This document shows positions 42,915 to 52,040 of a stretch of 64,000 bases of DNA, piece by piece. A program made the translations under genes and the position numbers. The notes beneath the pieces are model-generated. The model ran no database searches. It saw only the letters and a program-made list of their open reading frames with translations, and was not told the origin of the DNA. How positions within the stretch are numbered: position 1 is the stretch's first letter; every line of letters starts with the position of its first letter. The stretch spans positions 1 to 64,000 of the forward strand of contig CAMBDL010000007.1 in NCBI GenBank assembly GCA_945865365.1, given 5' to 3'. The DNA comes from Streptomyces griseus (GTDB taxonomy: Bacteria > Actinomycetota > Actinomycetes > Nanopelagicales > Nanopelagicaceae).

Positions 42915-43952
42915 ATGGCAATTGACCTGAGATCCGATACCGTCACGCAACCATCTCTTGCGATGCGTGAAGCAATTGCTCACGCACCAGTTGGTGATGA
43001 TGTGTATGGCGACGACCCTACCGTTAACTCACTTGAAGAACGCGTGGCGGCGATGTTTGGCAAAGAGGCTGGTGTATTTACACCTACCGGCTCGTTAGCA
43101 AATCAGCTTGCAATTCGCATGTTAGTTGCGCCCGGGGAAGAGTTGATTGCTGAGACTAATTCACACATTGTGCGTGCTGAACTTGGTGCCGCCGCAGTTT
43201 TTAGTGGAATTACAACACGAACATGGCCTGCACCCTTCGGATTATTAAAGGCAGCGGATGCCCTGGACATTGCCCGGCCAGATTCAGGTCCTTACTTAGT
43301 ATCAACCACAGCTATCGCCGTTGAAAATACCCATAATTTTGGCGGCGGAACCGTACAACCTATGACCGAAATTGCAGCACTTCGTAAAGGCGCCGATGCA
43401 ATGGGTTTAGCTCTGCATTTAGATGGCGCCCGAATTTGGAACGCCCATGTTGCCAGTGGCGTTTCATTTTTAGAGTATGGACAACACTTTGACACCATAA
43501 GTGTCTGTCTCTCTAAAGGTCTCGGCGCGCCCGTGGGTTCCATCATGCTCTCAACCAAAGAACGCGTCTCAAAGGCGCGCATTTGGCGCAAACGTTACGG
43601 CGCAGGAATGCGCCAAGTTGGAATCTTGGCAGCGGCAGCGCACTATGCCCTCGATAATAATATTGAACGACTTGCCGATGATCATCGCCGCGCTAAAGAT
43701 TTAGCGACCGCAATCGCCGCTATAGATAGTGCACTTATCGATCCATCTACCGTCATGACAAATATTGTGGGTTTAGACCTTGCGCATCTACCAATTTCTG
43801 CTGCAGAGTTTGCAACTCGATGCCGCGAAAAAGGTTTATGGATAAGTGCTCTTGGGCCAAAGTATGCCCGCCTAGTCACGCACATGGATTTTGATGATGC
43901 TCAGTGCACCGAAGCGATTGAGATTTTAAAGAAAGCCTTCGTGGCGCAATAG
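42915..43952 (+). CDS. ltaE: Low-specificity L-threonine aldolase
   Basis: A PLP enzyme (fold type I) that splits L-threonine or allo-threonine to glycine and acetaldehyde; 345 residues. N-terminal IDLRSDTVTQPS, DDVYGDDPTVNSLE, VENTHNFGGGTVQP, LHLDGARIWNA and the PLP-Lys segment VCLSKGLGAPVGS are the family landmarks. The ATG lies ten bases after the EamA gene. The 3' end overlaps ogt by 27 bp in convergent orientation. Confidence 0.94.
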   Translation: MAIDLRSDTVTQPSLAMREAIAHAPVGDDVYGDDPTVNSLEERVAAMFGKEAGVFTPTGSLANQLAIRMLVAPGEELIAETNSHIVRAELGAAAVFSGITTRTWPAPFGLLKAADALDIARPDSGPYLVSTTAIAVENTHNFGGGTVQPMTEIAALRKGADAMGLALHLDGARIWNAHVASGVSFLEYGQHFDTISVCLSKGLGAPVGSIMLSTKERVSKARIWRKRYGAGMRQVGILAAAAHYALDNNIERLADDHRRAKDLATAIAAIDSALIDPSTVMTNIVGLDLAHLPISAAEFATRCREKGLWISALGPKYARLVTHMDFDDAQCTEAIEILKKAFVAQ

Positions 43953-44399
43953 CCACTCTTTCTTATCAACACCATAAGCGTAGTTACCAAGTGCTCCTCC
44001 GGTTTTAACAATGCGGTGACAAGGCACAACTAACATAATCGCATTATTTGCACATGCACTTCCGGCGGCACGCACCGCAGCAGGTGAGCCTGCTTTATCG
44101 GCTAAATCTGAGTATGAAATCACTTTTCCGGCGTTAACTTTTCGCATAGCCTTCCAGGCTGTCTGTGAAAATGCTGCACCAGGTTGTCGAACTTTGATTG
44201 CATTAATTGCACTTAAATCTCCATCAAAATAATCATTAATCAAATCAGAAATCACCGGAATTGCCTTTACGCTTTTCATGTCGCCAATAACATTGAACGC
44301 CGTAATTGTTGAAAGATTTGCGCCAATGAGAATCTGATCGTCAGCTAATAAATTGAGGGTGCCAACTGGGGTCTTCAGTGAAGCTACAAGTAGAGGCAC
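43926..44399 (-). CDS. ogt: Methylated-DNA--protein-cysteine methyltransferase
   Basis: Removes alkyl groups from O6-guanine by transfer to its own cysteine. The protein has 157 residues; the acceptor motif PCHRIV places the active Cys at 127. The DNA-binding helix-turn-helix region AFSQTAWKAMRKVNAGKVISYSDLA precedes it, and GALGNYAYGVDKKEWLLRHEG closes the domain. No fused Ada-type N-terminus. It lies ten bases downstream of aroG on the same strand and overlaps the end of ltaE. Confidence 0.95.
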   Translation of the reverse strand: MPLLVASLKTPVGTLNLLADDQILIGANLSTITAFNVIGDMKSVKAIPVISDLINDYFDGDLSAINAIKVRQPGAAFSQTAWKAMRKVNAGKVISYSDLADKAGSPAAVRAAGSACANNAIMLVVPCHRIVKTGGALGNYAYGVDKKEWLLRHEGFL

Positions 44400-44408
44400 T
44401 GACCTAAA

Positions 44409-45755
44409 TTAGCGGTCGCGTAACATCTCGGCAACTAAAAATGCCAGCTCAAGTGACTGGGCATGATTGAGTCGCGGATCGCAGGCACTTTCATAGCGAG
44501 TAGCTAGATCCTCATGAGAAATCTTTTCGCCTCCACCAACGCACTCAGTGACATCATCGCCAGTGAGTTCAATATGTACTCCTCCAGGGTGGGTTCCTAG
44601 GGCCTTATGTACTTCGAAGAAGCCCTTTACTTCATCCATGACATCATCAAAGCTTCGTGTTTTATAACCACTGGGTGCTTCATATGTGTTGCCATGCATA
44701 GGATCGCAGACCCACAAAACCTTGGCACCAGATTTAGTAACACCATCGATAAGTGCAGGTAGTACTTCACGAATCTTTCCCGCACCCATACGAGTAATAA
44801 AAGTTAATCGACCCGGCTCGCGTTCTGGATCTAACTTATCAATCAAGGCCAGTGCATCTTCGACCGTTGACTTAGGTCCAAGCTTTACGCCAATAGGATT
44901 ACGAACCTTTGCTGCGAAGTCAATATGAGCACCATCTAATTGCCGTGTGCGTTCACCGATCCAAATGAAGTGTCCAGATACATCGTAAGGCGTGCCGGTT
45001 CGAGAATCTATTCGAGTCAGCGCCTTCTCGTATTCCAAGATTAAAGCTTCATGGCTTGAAAAGAAATCAACTGATTTAAATGACTCTGGATCAACTCCGG
45101 CAGATTTCATAAAAGCAAGAGCTCGACCAATTTCATTTGCCATTTGCTCATAGCGAACTCCAACCGATGAGTCACGAATAAATCCCTTGTTCCACTCGTG
45201 AACTTGGCGAAGATCGGCGAAGCCACCTTGGGTAAATGCGCGCACTAAGTTCAACGTTGCCGCCGACGTGTTATAGACACGAACTAAACGATGAGGATCT
45301 GGAGTTCTTGAGCTTTCAGTGAATTCAAGGTCATTGACTGCATCACCACGATAAGCCGGAAGGGTTACATCCCCGCGAGTCTCCATGTCATTAGAGCGTG
45401 GCTTAGCAAACTGCCCAGCCATACGCCCAACTTTTACAACTGGAAGCGATGAGTAGTACTGTAAAACTGCAGCCATCTGTAAAATAGTTTTGATTCGATT
45501 GCGAATTGAATCAGCAGTTGCCGCGGCAAAAGTCTCTGCGCAGTCTCCGCCTTGCAACCAAAAAGCCTTTCCATCTGCAGCTAGCGCAATACGTTTTTTA
45601 AGATCATCACACTCACCTGCAAAGACAAGTGGCGGGAATGATTTCAACTCGGCAACTGCAGCCTTTATTGGCGCACCTTCTGCACCCCCTGGCCAGTTTG
45701 GCTGTTGTGCAGCAACTAGTCCGGGAGTGAAGAGGGAATCAAGTGATGAATTCAT
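44409..45755 (-). CDS. aroG: Class II DAHP synthase (shikimate pathway)
   Basis: Condenses phosphoenolpyruvate and erythrose-4-phosphate, the first step of aromatic amino-acid synthesis. At 448 residues it is a class II (plant/mycobacterial AroG) enzyme. Key segments are WLQGGDCAETF, VGRMAGQFAKPRS, YRGDAVN, GERTRQLDGAH, RMGAGKIREVLP, WVCDPMHGNTY, PGGVHIELTGDDVTECVGG and the terminal CDPRLNHAQSLELAF. In mycobacteria the homologue lies close to pknL, as it does here. It is followed by ogt. Confidence 0.96.
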   Translation of the reverse strand: MNSSLDSLFTPGLVAAQQPNWPGGAEGAPIKAAVAELKSFPPLVFAGECDDLKKRIALAADGKAFWLQGGDCAETFAAATADSIRNRIKTILQMAAVLQYYSSLPVVKVGRMAGQFAKPRSNDMETRGDVTLPAYRGDAVNDLEFTESSRTPDPHRLVRVYNTSAATLNLVRAFTQGGFADLRQVHEWNKGFIRDSSVGVRYEQMANEIGRALAFMKSAGVDPESFKSVDFFSSHEALILEYEKALTRIDSRTGTPYDVSGHFIWIGERTRQLDGAHIDFAAKVRNPIGVKLGPKSTVEDALALIDKLDPEREPGRLTFITRMGAGKIREVLPALIDGVTKSGAKVLWVCDPMHGNTYEAPSGYKTRSFDDVMDEVKGFFEVHKALGTHPGGVHIELTGDDVTECVGGGEKISHEDLATRYESACDPRLNHAQSLELAFLVAEMLRDR

Positions 45756-45797
45756 AGGTATAAGAGTAGAGAGTTTGATGGAGGGCGCGAAGTGCGA

Positions 45798-46823
45798 TTA
45801 ACCAAAGAAAATCTCGGCCTCCTTGTATCGCTCTAGTGGAACTAGCTTGAGCTTTTCGGTAGCCGATGCAAGCGGTACACGGAGAATATCGGTGCCATGG
45901 AGGGCGACCATCTTTCCCCAATCACCTTCATGAGCTGCAGTAATTGCATGCAAACCAAAACGGGTAGCGAGAACTCGATCAAAAGCTGTTGGTGTGCCAC
46001 CACGTTGAATGTGGCCGAGAACCGATGTGCGTGCCTCTTTGCCAGTCTTGGCTTCAATCTGTCCGGCGAGCCAGTCACCGATTCCGGCGAGCTTAACGTG
46101 ACCAAAGGCATCAACTGTTTGATCCTTTACGGCCATATCGCCATCTTGAGGAATCGCACCTTCGGCAATAACGATGATAGGAGAGTAATGGGATTGGAAA
46201 CGAGACTCAACCCATTCACATACCTTGTCAAGAGAAAACTTCTGCTCAGGAATTAAAATACACGCTGCACCTCCAGCAAGTCCGGCGTGCAGAGCAATCC
46301 AGCCAGCGTGACGTCCCATGACTTCAACGATTAATGCCCTGTGATGCGATTCAGCTGTTGTGTGCAGACGGTCAATGGCCTCTACTGCAATATTGACTGC
46401 GGTATCAAAGCCAAATGTGTAATCAGTATTGTTAAGGTCATTATCAATTGTCTTTGGAACCCCAATAACTTTCACACCTAGTGAATCTAATTTGGTAGCT
46501 ACACCTAACGTATCTTCGCCACCGATAGCGATGAGTGCATCAATTCCAGCTTTCGCTAAATTCTCTTTAATTTTTTCAACGCCACCATCGATTTTAAATG
46601 GATTAGTGCGAGAGGATCCGAGAATCGTTCCACCCCGAGGCAAGATTCCTCGAGTTGTTTCAATGGTCAATGGCATAGTTAAGCCTTCGAGTGGGCCTTT
46701 CCAGCCATCGCGAAAACCAACAAACTCATGACCAAACTCTTTTACGCCTTTTCGGACTACCGCACGAATAACAGCATTAAGTCCCGGGCAATCTCCGCCG
46801 CCAGTTAGTACACCAATACGCAT
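45798..46823 (-). CDS. pfp: Phosphofructokinase, predicted PPi-dependent
   Basis: Phosphorylates fructose 6-phosphate in glycolysis. The ATG at 46823 (MRIGVLTGGGDCPG) has GGAG seven bases upstream and gives 341 residues; an ATG four codons earlier is an alternative. GGGDCPGLNAVIR is the nucleotide-side loop. The residues that discriminate the phosphoryl donor in this family are D104 (in GGEDT) and K124 (in PKTIDND). ATP enzymes have Gly at both places, PPi enzymes Asp and Lys. A reversible PPi-dependent enzyme is therefore predicted. MGRHAGWIAL is the substrate segment. The leader (46824-46958) is rich in inverted repeats. Confidence 0.92.
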   Translation of the reverse strand: MRIGVLTGGGDCPGLNAVIRAVVRKGVKEFGHEFVGFRDGWKGPLEGLTMPLTIETTRGILPRGGTILGSSRTNPFKIDGGVEKIKENLAKAGIDALIAIGGEDTLGVATKLDSLGVKVIGVPKTIDNDLNNTDYTFGFDTAVNIAVEAIDRLHTTAESHHRALIVEVMGRHAGWIALHAGLAGGAACILIPEQKFSLDKVCEWVESRFQSHYSPIIVIAEGAIPQDGDMAVKDQTVDAFGHVKLAGIGDWLAGQIEAKTGKEARTSVLGHIQRGGTPTAFDRVLATRFGLHAITAAHEGDWGKMVALHGTDILRVPLASATEKLKLVPLERYKEAEIFFG

Positions 46824-46888
46824 TTTCAACTCCATTGAGAAAAGTTTTGTAAAGAAGGGCTTGAACTAACAAAACGCCCCACTTATGG

Positions 46889-46944
46889 TCAACGCTGACC
46901 TGCACAGTCTAGCGTTGAGTTCTGGTTAATCAACAACTCAACGC
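46889..46944 (-). repeat. Three-copy inverted repeat between glgC and phosphofructokinase
   Basis: TCAACGCT (46889-46896), AGCGTTGAGTT (46911-46921) and AACTCAACGC (46935-46944) share one 8-10-bp unit. The middle copy can pair with either neighbour: 8 bp with the first, 10 bp with the third. The folds exclude each other. A further GTTTTGT/ACAAAAC repeat (46844-46850/46869-46875) lies nearer the gene. No U-run follows, so a simple terminator of glgC is unlikely. Confidence 0.6.
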
Positions 46945-46958
46945 AGGCGTGGGCAAAG

Positions 46959-48182
46959 TTATGCAGTAACCCGCACGCCTTTACCAACGACGATAATGCC
47001 GCCAGGACTGATGGTGAAACGATCGCGATCTCGTTCTAAATCAACGCCGATGTGTGCGCCTGGCTCGACAAAAACATTCTTATCGAGAATTGCATTTCGA
47101 ATTACTGCTTTATCACCAATATGGACTGAGGGCATTAATACCGAACCCTCAATGAGCGAACCACTACCTACCGAAACATCATAGGAGACAACTGAATTGT
47201 GCAGAATTCCTCCCGAAATAATCGTTCCCGCGCCAACGATTGAATCATGAGCAGCCCCGCCTTCACTAAATTTTGCAGGTGGAAGAGATGGCGGATTAGT
47301 AAGTAGTGGCCATTCCCGGTTATACAAATTAAAAATCGGATGCACCGATACCAAATCCATATGTGCCTCGTAATAAGCATCCACAGAGCCCACGTCTCGC
47401 CAATAACCTTTATCGCGCTCGGTCTCACCTGGAACAACATTATGTTCAAAATCGTAGACTTTTGCGGCACCGGCTTTAGTTAAAAATGGAATTATATTTG
47501 CACCTAAATCATGACGTGACTCTAAATCTTCAGAGTCAATAATTAACGCCTCCTCCATTACATCGCGCTTAAAGATGTAGTTACCCATTGAGACTAAACA
47601 TAAATCAGGGTGACCGGGCATCGCCGGAGGATCTGTCGGTTTTTCATGAAAGGCCTTGATGGTAATGCCATCATCGGCTAATTCAATGACGCCAAACTCA
47701 TGTGCCTCAGAGCGTGGCATGCGAATCGCAGCGACCGTAACTCCAGCCCCTGATTCGACGTGCTGTTCAAACATTTGGCCTGGATCCATGCGATATACGT
47801 GGTCAGCGCCAAAGACCAGCACATGATTAGGGTTTTCATCATGAATCAAATTAAAGTTTTGGAGAATTGCATCGGCACTACCGGTGTACCAGCGTGGGCC
47901 TAAGCGCTGTTGAGCGGGAACTGGAGTGATGTAATTACCCAATAAAGCTGACATACGCCACGTTGTGGTGATGTGTCTATCTAGAGAGTGCGACTTGTAT
48001 TGCGTTAAAACGGCGACCTTTAACATATTCGCATTAACGAGGTTTGATAAAACGAAATCAATCAAACGATATGAACCGCCAAATGGAACGGCCGGCTTGG
48101 CTCTATCGGCCGTGAGGGGCATCAATCGCTTTCCTTCGCCGCCGGCAAGGACTATGCCAAGGGGAAGTTTAAGTTTTGCCAT
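46959..48182 (-). CDS. glgC: Glucose-1-phosphate adenylyltransferase GlgC
   Basis: Makes ADP-glucose for alpha-glucan (glycogen) synthesis; 407 residues. The pyrophosphorylase signature [25 protein letters not shown] is at the N-terminus. [32 protein letters not shown] and [20 protein letters not shown] are typical GlgC blocks, followed by a left-handed beta-helix C-terminal domain. It is transcribed divergently from glgM with 45 bp between the starts, the arrangement seen for Rv1213/Rv1212c in mycobacteria. Confidence 0.96.
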   Translation of the reverse strand: MAKLKLPLGIVLAGGEGKRLMPLTADRAKPAVPFGGSYRLIDFVLSNLVNANMLKVAVLTQYKSHSLDRHITTTWRMSALLGNYITPVPAQQRLGPRWYTGSADAILQNFNLIHDENPNHVLVFGADHVYRMDPGQMFEQHVESGAGVTVAAIRMPRSEAHEFGVIELADDGITIKAFHEKPTDPPAMPGHPDLCLVSMGNYIFKRDVMEEALIIDSEDLESRHDLGANIIPFLTKAGAAKVYDFEHNVVPGETERDKGYWRDVGSVDAYYEAHMDLVSVHPIFNLYNREWPLLTNPPSLPPAKFSEGGAAHDSIVGAGTIISGGILHNSVVSYDVSVGSGSLIEGSVLMPSVHIGDKAVIRNAILDKNVFVEPGAHIGVDLERDRDRFTISPGGIIVVGKGVRVTA

Positions 48183-48227
48183 GCGCTAACGATAGCCTGT
48201 ACCTCTTGGCCGGGGTAGGGGGAATTA

Positions 48228-49388
48228 GTGAGCGAACTAAAAGTTGGCATCGTAACAAAGGAGTGGCCCCCTGCCGTCTATGGTGGCGCCGGTGTACATG
48301 TTGTGCAATTAACGCAAGCACTTCGCAGCATTAGTGGAATCTCTGTGGATGTCCATTGCTTTGGTGGGAAACGTGATGACGCTTTTGGATACTCCACTCC
48401 TGCCGAATTGACTAACGCTAATCCCGCAGTTCAAGCGTTAGCTACTGATCTTGAGATTGCTTCTCATCTGTCTACTGTTGATGTAGTCCATTCGCACACG
48501 TGGTATGCAAATATGGCGGGCCATATCGCTGCCCTTCATTATTCAATTCCTCATATTGTCAGCGCGCACTCTCTTGAACCCCTTCGCCCCTGGAAAGCTG
48601 AACAATTAGGCTCAGGATATGCAATTTCTTCATGGGCTGAAAAGACTGCGTATGAATCTGCAGCAGCGATCATCGCAGTCAGCGATGCTATGCGCTCAGA
48701 TGTATTAACGGCATATCCAAGCCTTGAACCAGGAAAAGTTATAACTATCCGAAATGGTGTTGATACAGATAAGTTTGCACCAAACTATGACGCTTCAGTT
48801 GCCGAAAAGTTTGCGATCAATGGACAGTACGCTATTTTTGTTGGACGTATCACTCGACAAAAAGGTTTAGCTCACCTCTTGCGCGCTTGGAAAGATGTTC
48901 CATCTGAATATGGCTTAGTTTTAGCTGCTGGCAATCCCGATGAAGAAGGAATTGGCAATGAAGTTGCCGAATTAATAACCGAGCTACAAAAGACACGCGA
49001 AAATATATACTGGATAAAAGGCATGCTGCCACATCACGAATTAACTGCCCTTCTGACTGGGGCCAGCCTATTTATCTGTCCATCGATTTATGAGCCACTC
49101 GGAATCGTGAACTTAGAAGCTATGGGCTGTGAAACTGCGGTACTTGCATCACGTGTGGGTGGAATTCCAGAAGTTGTAACCCATGGCGAAACTGGCGAGT
49201 TAGTTGATTACATAGGAGATGCCATCACTTTCGAAAGCGCATTAACACAATCAATCATGCGTTTGATGTCACAACCCGAACTCCTTGCGCAGTACGGAGT
49301 TGCTGGACGAATTAGAGCGACGAAAGATTTTGGATGGGAAGCCGTTGCTCAAGCGACAGTTGATCTTTATCGCAGCGTGATTGCTTAA
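48228..49388 (+). CDS. glgM: Actinobacterial glycogen synthase / maltose-1-phosphate synthase (GT4)
   Basis: A GT4-family enzyme of 386 residues starting at GTG 48228. N-terminal GIVTKEWPPAVYGGAGVHV is the ADP-glucose-side glycine loop, with HSHTWYANMAGH next. In the second domain FVGRITRQKGLAHLL, FICPSIYEPLGIVNLEAMGCETAVLAS and GGIPEVV are characteristic. The actinobacterial relatives (GlgM) use ADP-glucose and glucose-1-phosphate to make maltose-1-phosphate for the GlgE route; older annotation calls them GlgA. No GlgE is in this window, so which reaction dominates is not known. Confidence 0.9.
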   Translation: MSELKVGIVTKEWPPAVYGGAGVHVVQLTQALRSISGISVDVHCFGGKRDDAFGYSTPAELTNANPAVQALATDLEIASHLSTVDVVHSHTWYANMAGHIAALHYSIPHIVSAHSLEPLRPWKAEQLGSGYAISSWAEKTAYESAAAIIAVSDAMRSDVLTAYPSLEPGKVITIRNGVDTDKFAPNYDASVAEKFAINGQYAIFVGRITRQKGLAHLLRAWKDVPSEYGLVLAAGNPDEEGIGNEVAELITELQKTRENIYWIKGMLPHHELTALLTGASLFICPSIYEPLGIVNLEAMGCETAVLASRVGGIPEVVTHGETGELVDYIGDAITFESALTQSIMRLMSQPELLAQYGVAGRIRATKDFGWEAVAQATVDLYRSVIA

Positions 49389-50270
49389 ATGACACGTAAA
49401 TCCTGGATTCAATTTGCCATTGTCGGCTTCCTGTGGGGAATCCCCTATTTGTTAATGAAAGTTGCAGTTGCCGATATTCCACCACCTCTTATTGTTGCTG
49501 GACGAACCATAATCGGTGCTGCAATCTTAATTCCTATAGCTATCCACCAAAAGTCTTTGATGGATGCCATCAGGGGTATTAAATATGTACTTCCTTACGC
49601 ATTTCTTGAAATGGTCGGCCCGTGGATTTTGATCACTAATGCTGAAAAGGAAATCTCATCTGGTTTAGCTGGTCTACTCGTTGCTACCGTTCCGATTTTT
49701 GCGACAATATTTACATCACTGCGCGGGGATCATTCAGTCTGGCAACCAAAACGAATCTTTGGATTAGTAGTTGGATTTATTGGAATTGTTGCACTAGTTG
49801 GAATCGAATCAATCACCGGTAGCAGTAATCCCAAGGCCATAGCCATGTGTATTCTCGCGGCTATCCTTTACTCCTATGCGGTATTGATGGTGACATCAAA
49901 TTTGCCAGGGGTCGAAGGTGTTGCAATTAATGGTGTTGCAATGGCAATTACTGCAATCTTCTACACCCCAATCGCTATCGCCATGTGGCCCTCGAATCCC
50001 GTCTCCTTGAACGCTGTAGCAGCTTTAGTCGCCCTTGGCGTTTTTTCTACAGCTATAGCCTTCATGCTCTTCTTTATCGTTATTAAAGAGATTGGCCCAG
50101 CTCGTGGCTCTTTGACTACTTACGTCAATACGGCTGTAGCAGTAGTTCTTGGAATTATTATCTTGAACGAGCCGATTACGCTGGGAATTATTGTTGGTCT
50201 GCCTTTAGTGCTTCTAGGCTCTTACTTAGCTAGCCGCAATAGTAAATTAGTTGTTATCGCCGAATCCTAA
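49389..50270 (+). CDS. EamA/DMT family transporter
   Basis: A 293-residue protein with about ten hydrophobic segments in two EamA halves, beginning IQFAIVGFLWGIPYLLMKVAV. The motif GPARGSLTTYVNTAVAVVLGIIILNEP in the second half is common in the family. The ATG starts directly after the glgM stop. Substrate unknown. The 3' end overlaps era by 24 bp, convergently. Confidence 0.85.
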   Translation: MTRKSWIQFAIVGFLWGIPYLLMKVAVADIPPPLIVAGRTIIGAAILIPIAIHQKSLMDAIRGIKYVLPYAFLEMVGPWILITNAEKEISSGLAGLLVATVPIFATIFTSLRGDHSVWQPKRIFGLVVGFIGIVALVGIESITGSSNPKAIAMCILAAILYSYAVLMVTSNLPGVEGVAINGVAMAITAIFYTPIAIAMWPSNPVSLNAVAALVALGVFSTAIAFMLFFIVIKEIGPARGSLTTYVNTAVAVVLGIIILNEPITLGIIVGLPLVLLGSYLASRNSKLVVIAES

Positions 50271-51167
50271 ACGCTCCAATAATTTAGGATCTCGCTGCCA
50301 CTCTTTTGATACTTTGATATGTAATCCTAAGAAAATCTTGGCAACAAGTGCGCGCTCAATATCGGTGCGGGCGCGGATGCCAATCTCTTTCAATCGAATG
50401 CCTTGGTGGCCCAATAAAATCGCACGCTGTGTATCGCGCTCAACGTGAATCGTTGCATGGACATCGTAAAATGGACGTGAACCCTTTTCTTCGCGCTCAC
50501 CAAACTCATCGATTGTCACCATAATTGAATGCGGAAGCTCCTCGCGTACATCTTGTAAAGCCGCTTCACGAATAAACTCACAGATTAACTGCTCAATCCC
50601 TTGATCACTGGTCGTACCTGCTGGGTAATACTCTGGCCCACTAGGTAAGTTCTTACCGATAAGTTCATTGAGTAAATCGATTTGATTGTGGATTGCTGCC
50701 GATACAGGAATGATTTCATCCCATTCAAATCCTTGAGCCAACGCCATAATTCCGGCAAGGCGTAGGGCTAACTTTTCTTTTGAAATCAAATCTGTTTTAG
50801 TGATAACTGCAAACTTTTTAGCCCGCGGATGCTTCGCTATTTCCGCTGCAATGAAAATATCTCCAGCACCTGATGTTTCATCGGCAGGAATACACATGAT
50901 GACTACATCAACTGAATCCATGCTTTGGTCAACTACCGCATTAAGACGATGCCCCAACAGGGTCTTAGGTTTGTGCACACCTGGTGTATCTACAAGTACA
51001 GCTTGAAAATCTGATCCATGGACTATTCCTCGGATTGCACTGCGAGTGGTGTTTGGGTGGTGGGATGTAATTGCAATCTTGCTGCCAACAAGTGCGTTAA
51101 TTAATGTAGATTTTCCAACGTTAGGGCGGCCAACAATGGCAACAAAGCCCGAACGGAAATCACTCAT
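50247..51167 (-). CDS. era: GTPase Era
   Basis: A ribosome-assembly GTPase that binds 16S rRNA near its 3' end; 306 residues. G1 is GRPNVGKSTLIN (residues about 12-23), G2 lies in TRSAIRG, G3 in DTPGVHKP, G4 is TKTD and G5 contains PVSAA. The C-terminal KH-type RNA-binding domain begins after REELPHSI and includes LLGHQGIRLKEIG, its GxxG-type loop. It is the last gene of the rplS-lepB-rnhB-yraN-comM-dprA-era run and overlaps the converging EamA gene by 24 bp. Confidence 0.96.
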   Translation of the reverse strand: MSDFRSGFVAIVGRPNVGKSTLINALVGSKIAITSHHPNTTRSAIRGIVHGSDFQAVLVDTPGVHKPKTLLGHRLNAVVDQSMDSVDVVIMCIPADETSGAGDIFIAAEIAKHPRAKKFAVITKTDLISKEKLALRLAGIMALAQGFEWDEIIPVSAAIHNQIDLLNELIGKNLPSGPEYYPAGTTSDQGIEQLICEFIREAALQDVREELPHSIMVTIDEFGEREEKGSRPFYDVHATIHVERDTQRAILLGHQGIRLKEIGIRARTDIERALVAKIFLGLHIKVSKEWQRDPKLLERLGFGDNN

Positions 51168-51179
51168 AGGGCGATTCTC

Positions 51180-52040
51180 TCATTGATTTAAGCCTATGAA
51201 CTCCACTGCATCGGCTACCGATGTCACAATTTCAGCAGCCCTCTCCCCGATTAAGCGATGACAACCTTCGCTAGTTGGTGAATTAATTGCTCCCGGAATT
51301 GCCATAACTGGACGCAATAATTCAGCGGCATCGCGTGCAGTACGCAGTGATCCACTGCGGAAAGCAGCTTCTACTACCAGTGTGGCTAGAGACATTGAAG
51401 CAATTAATCGATTGCGTGTTAAGAATCGATGTGGCATTGCCTTTACCCCAGGCATCACTTCAGTAATGAGTGCTCCTGATTCGCAGATTTCCTCAAATAA
51501 TCGAGCATTTCCAGCGGGATAGTTAATATCTATCCCAGATGCGATAACGGCCACTGTACTTCCCTCGGCGATTAATGCACCTTTATGTGCATAGGTATCG
51601 ATGCCATATGCGCCTCCACTAATAATCGCCCAATCTCGATCAACAAAGCCTGCGGCAAAGTCTCCAGCTATTCGTGCACCGTACTGTGTGGGATTTCGAG
51701 TACCAACGATTGCAAGTGAGTCAGTGGTTAATGCCTGCAGATTTCCCTTGGCGATGAGTGCAATTGGAGGTGCCACGAGATCCTCAACACGCGATGGCCA
51801 ATGGAGATCACCCGGAATGAGAAATGTCGATCCAGTAGCATCGATAGAAGTAAAGAGCGCATCGGATGAGGTAAGTGATACAAGAGAGATGAGAGCACTA
51901 TATTTAATTCGATCATATCCACCATGAACTAATTTATTTACTACCTCTAAGGCGCTTGAGCCGCAAATTTCAGCGGCCCAGAATGTATGTCCACCTTCGA
52001 TTGCGCTAAAGAGAATCGCGCGCGCCTCTCGCTCGTTCAC
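51180..52040 (-). CDS. dprA: DNA-processing protein DprA
   Basis: A Rossmann-fold single-strand DNA-binding protein that loads RecA in natural transformation; 286 residues. Conserved blocks are IVGTRNPTQYGAR, ISGGAYGIDTYAHKGAL, VIASGIDINYPAGN, LITEVMPGVKAMPHRFLTRNR and PGAINSPTSEGCHRLI. The start is GTG overlapping the comM stop. It lacks a long C-terminal extension. DprA and ComM occur together in most actinobacteria whether or not transformation is known, so competence should not be assumed. Confidence 0.95.
   Translation of the reverse strand: MNEREARAILFSAIEGGHTFWAAEICGSSALEVVNKLVHGGYDRIKYSALISLVSLTSSDALFTSIDATGSTFLIPGDLHWPSRVEDLVAPPIALIAKGNLQALTTDSLAIVGTRNPTQYGARIAGDFAAGFVDRDWAIISGGAYGIDTYAHKGALIAEGSTVAVIASGIDINYPAGNARLFEEICESGALITEVMPGVKAMPHRFLTRNRLIASMSLATLVVEAAFRSGSLRTARDAAELLRPVMAIPGAINSPTSEGCHRLIGERAAEIVTSVADAVEFIGLNQ

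Noticed and set aside
46912-46944. Terminator of glgC
   Set aside because: The 10-bp stem has no U-run on the minus strand after it, and the third copy at 46889 suggests a different role.
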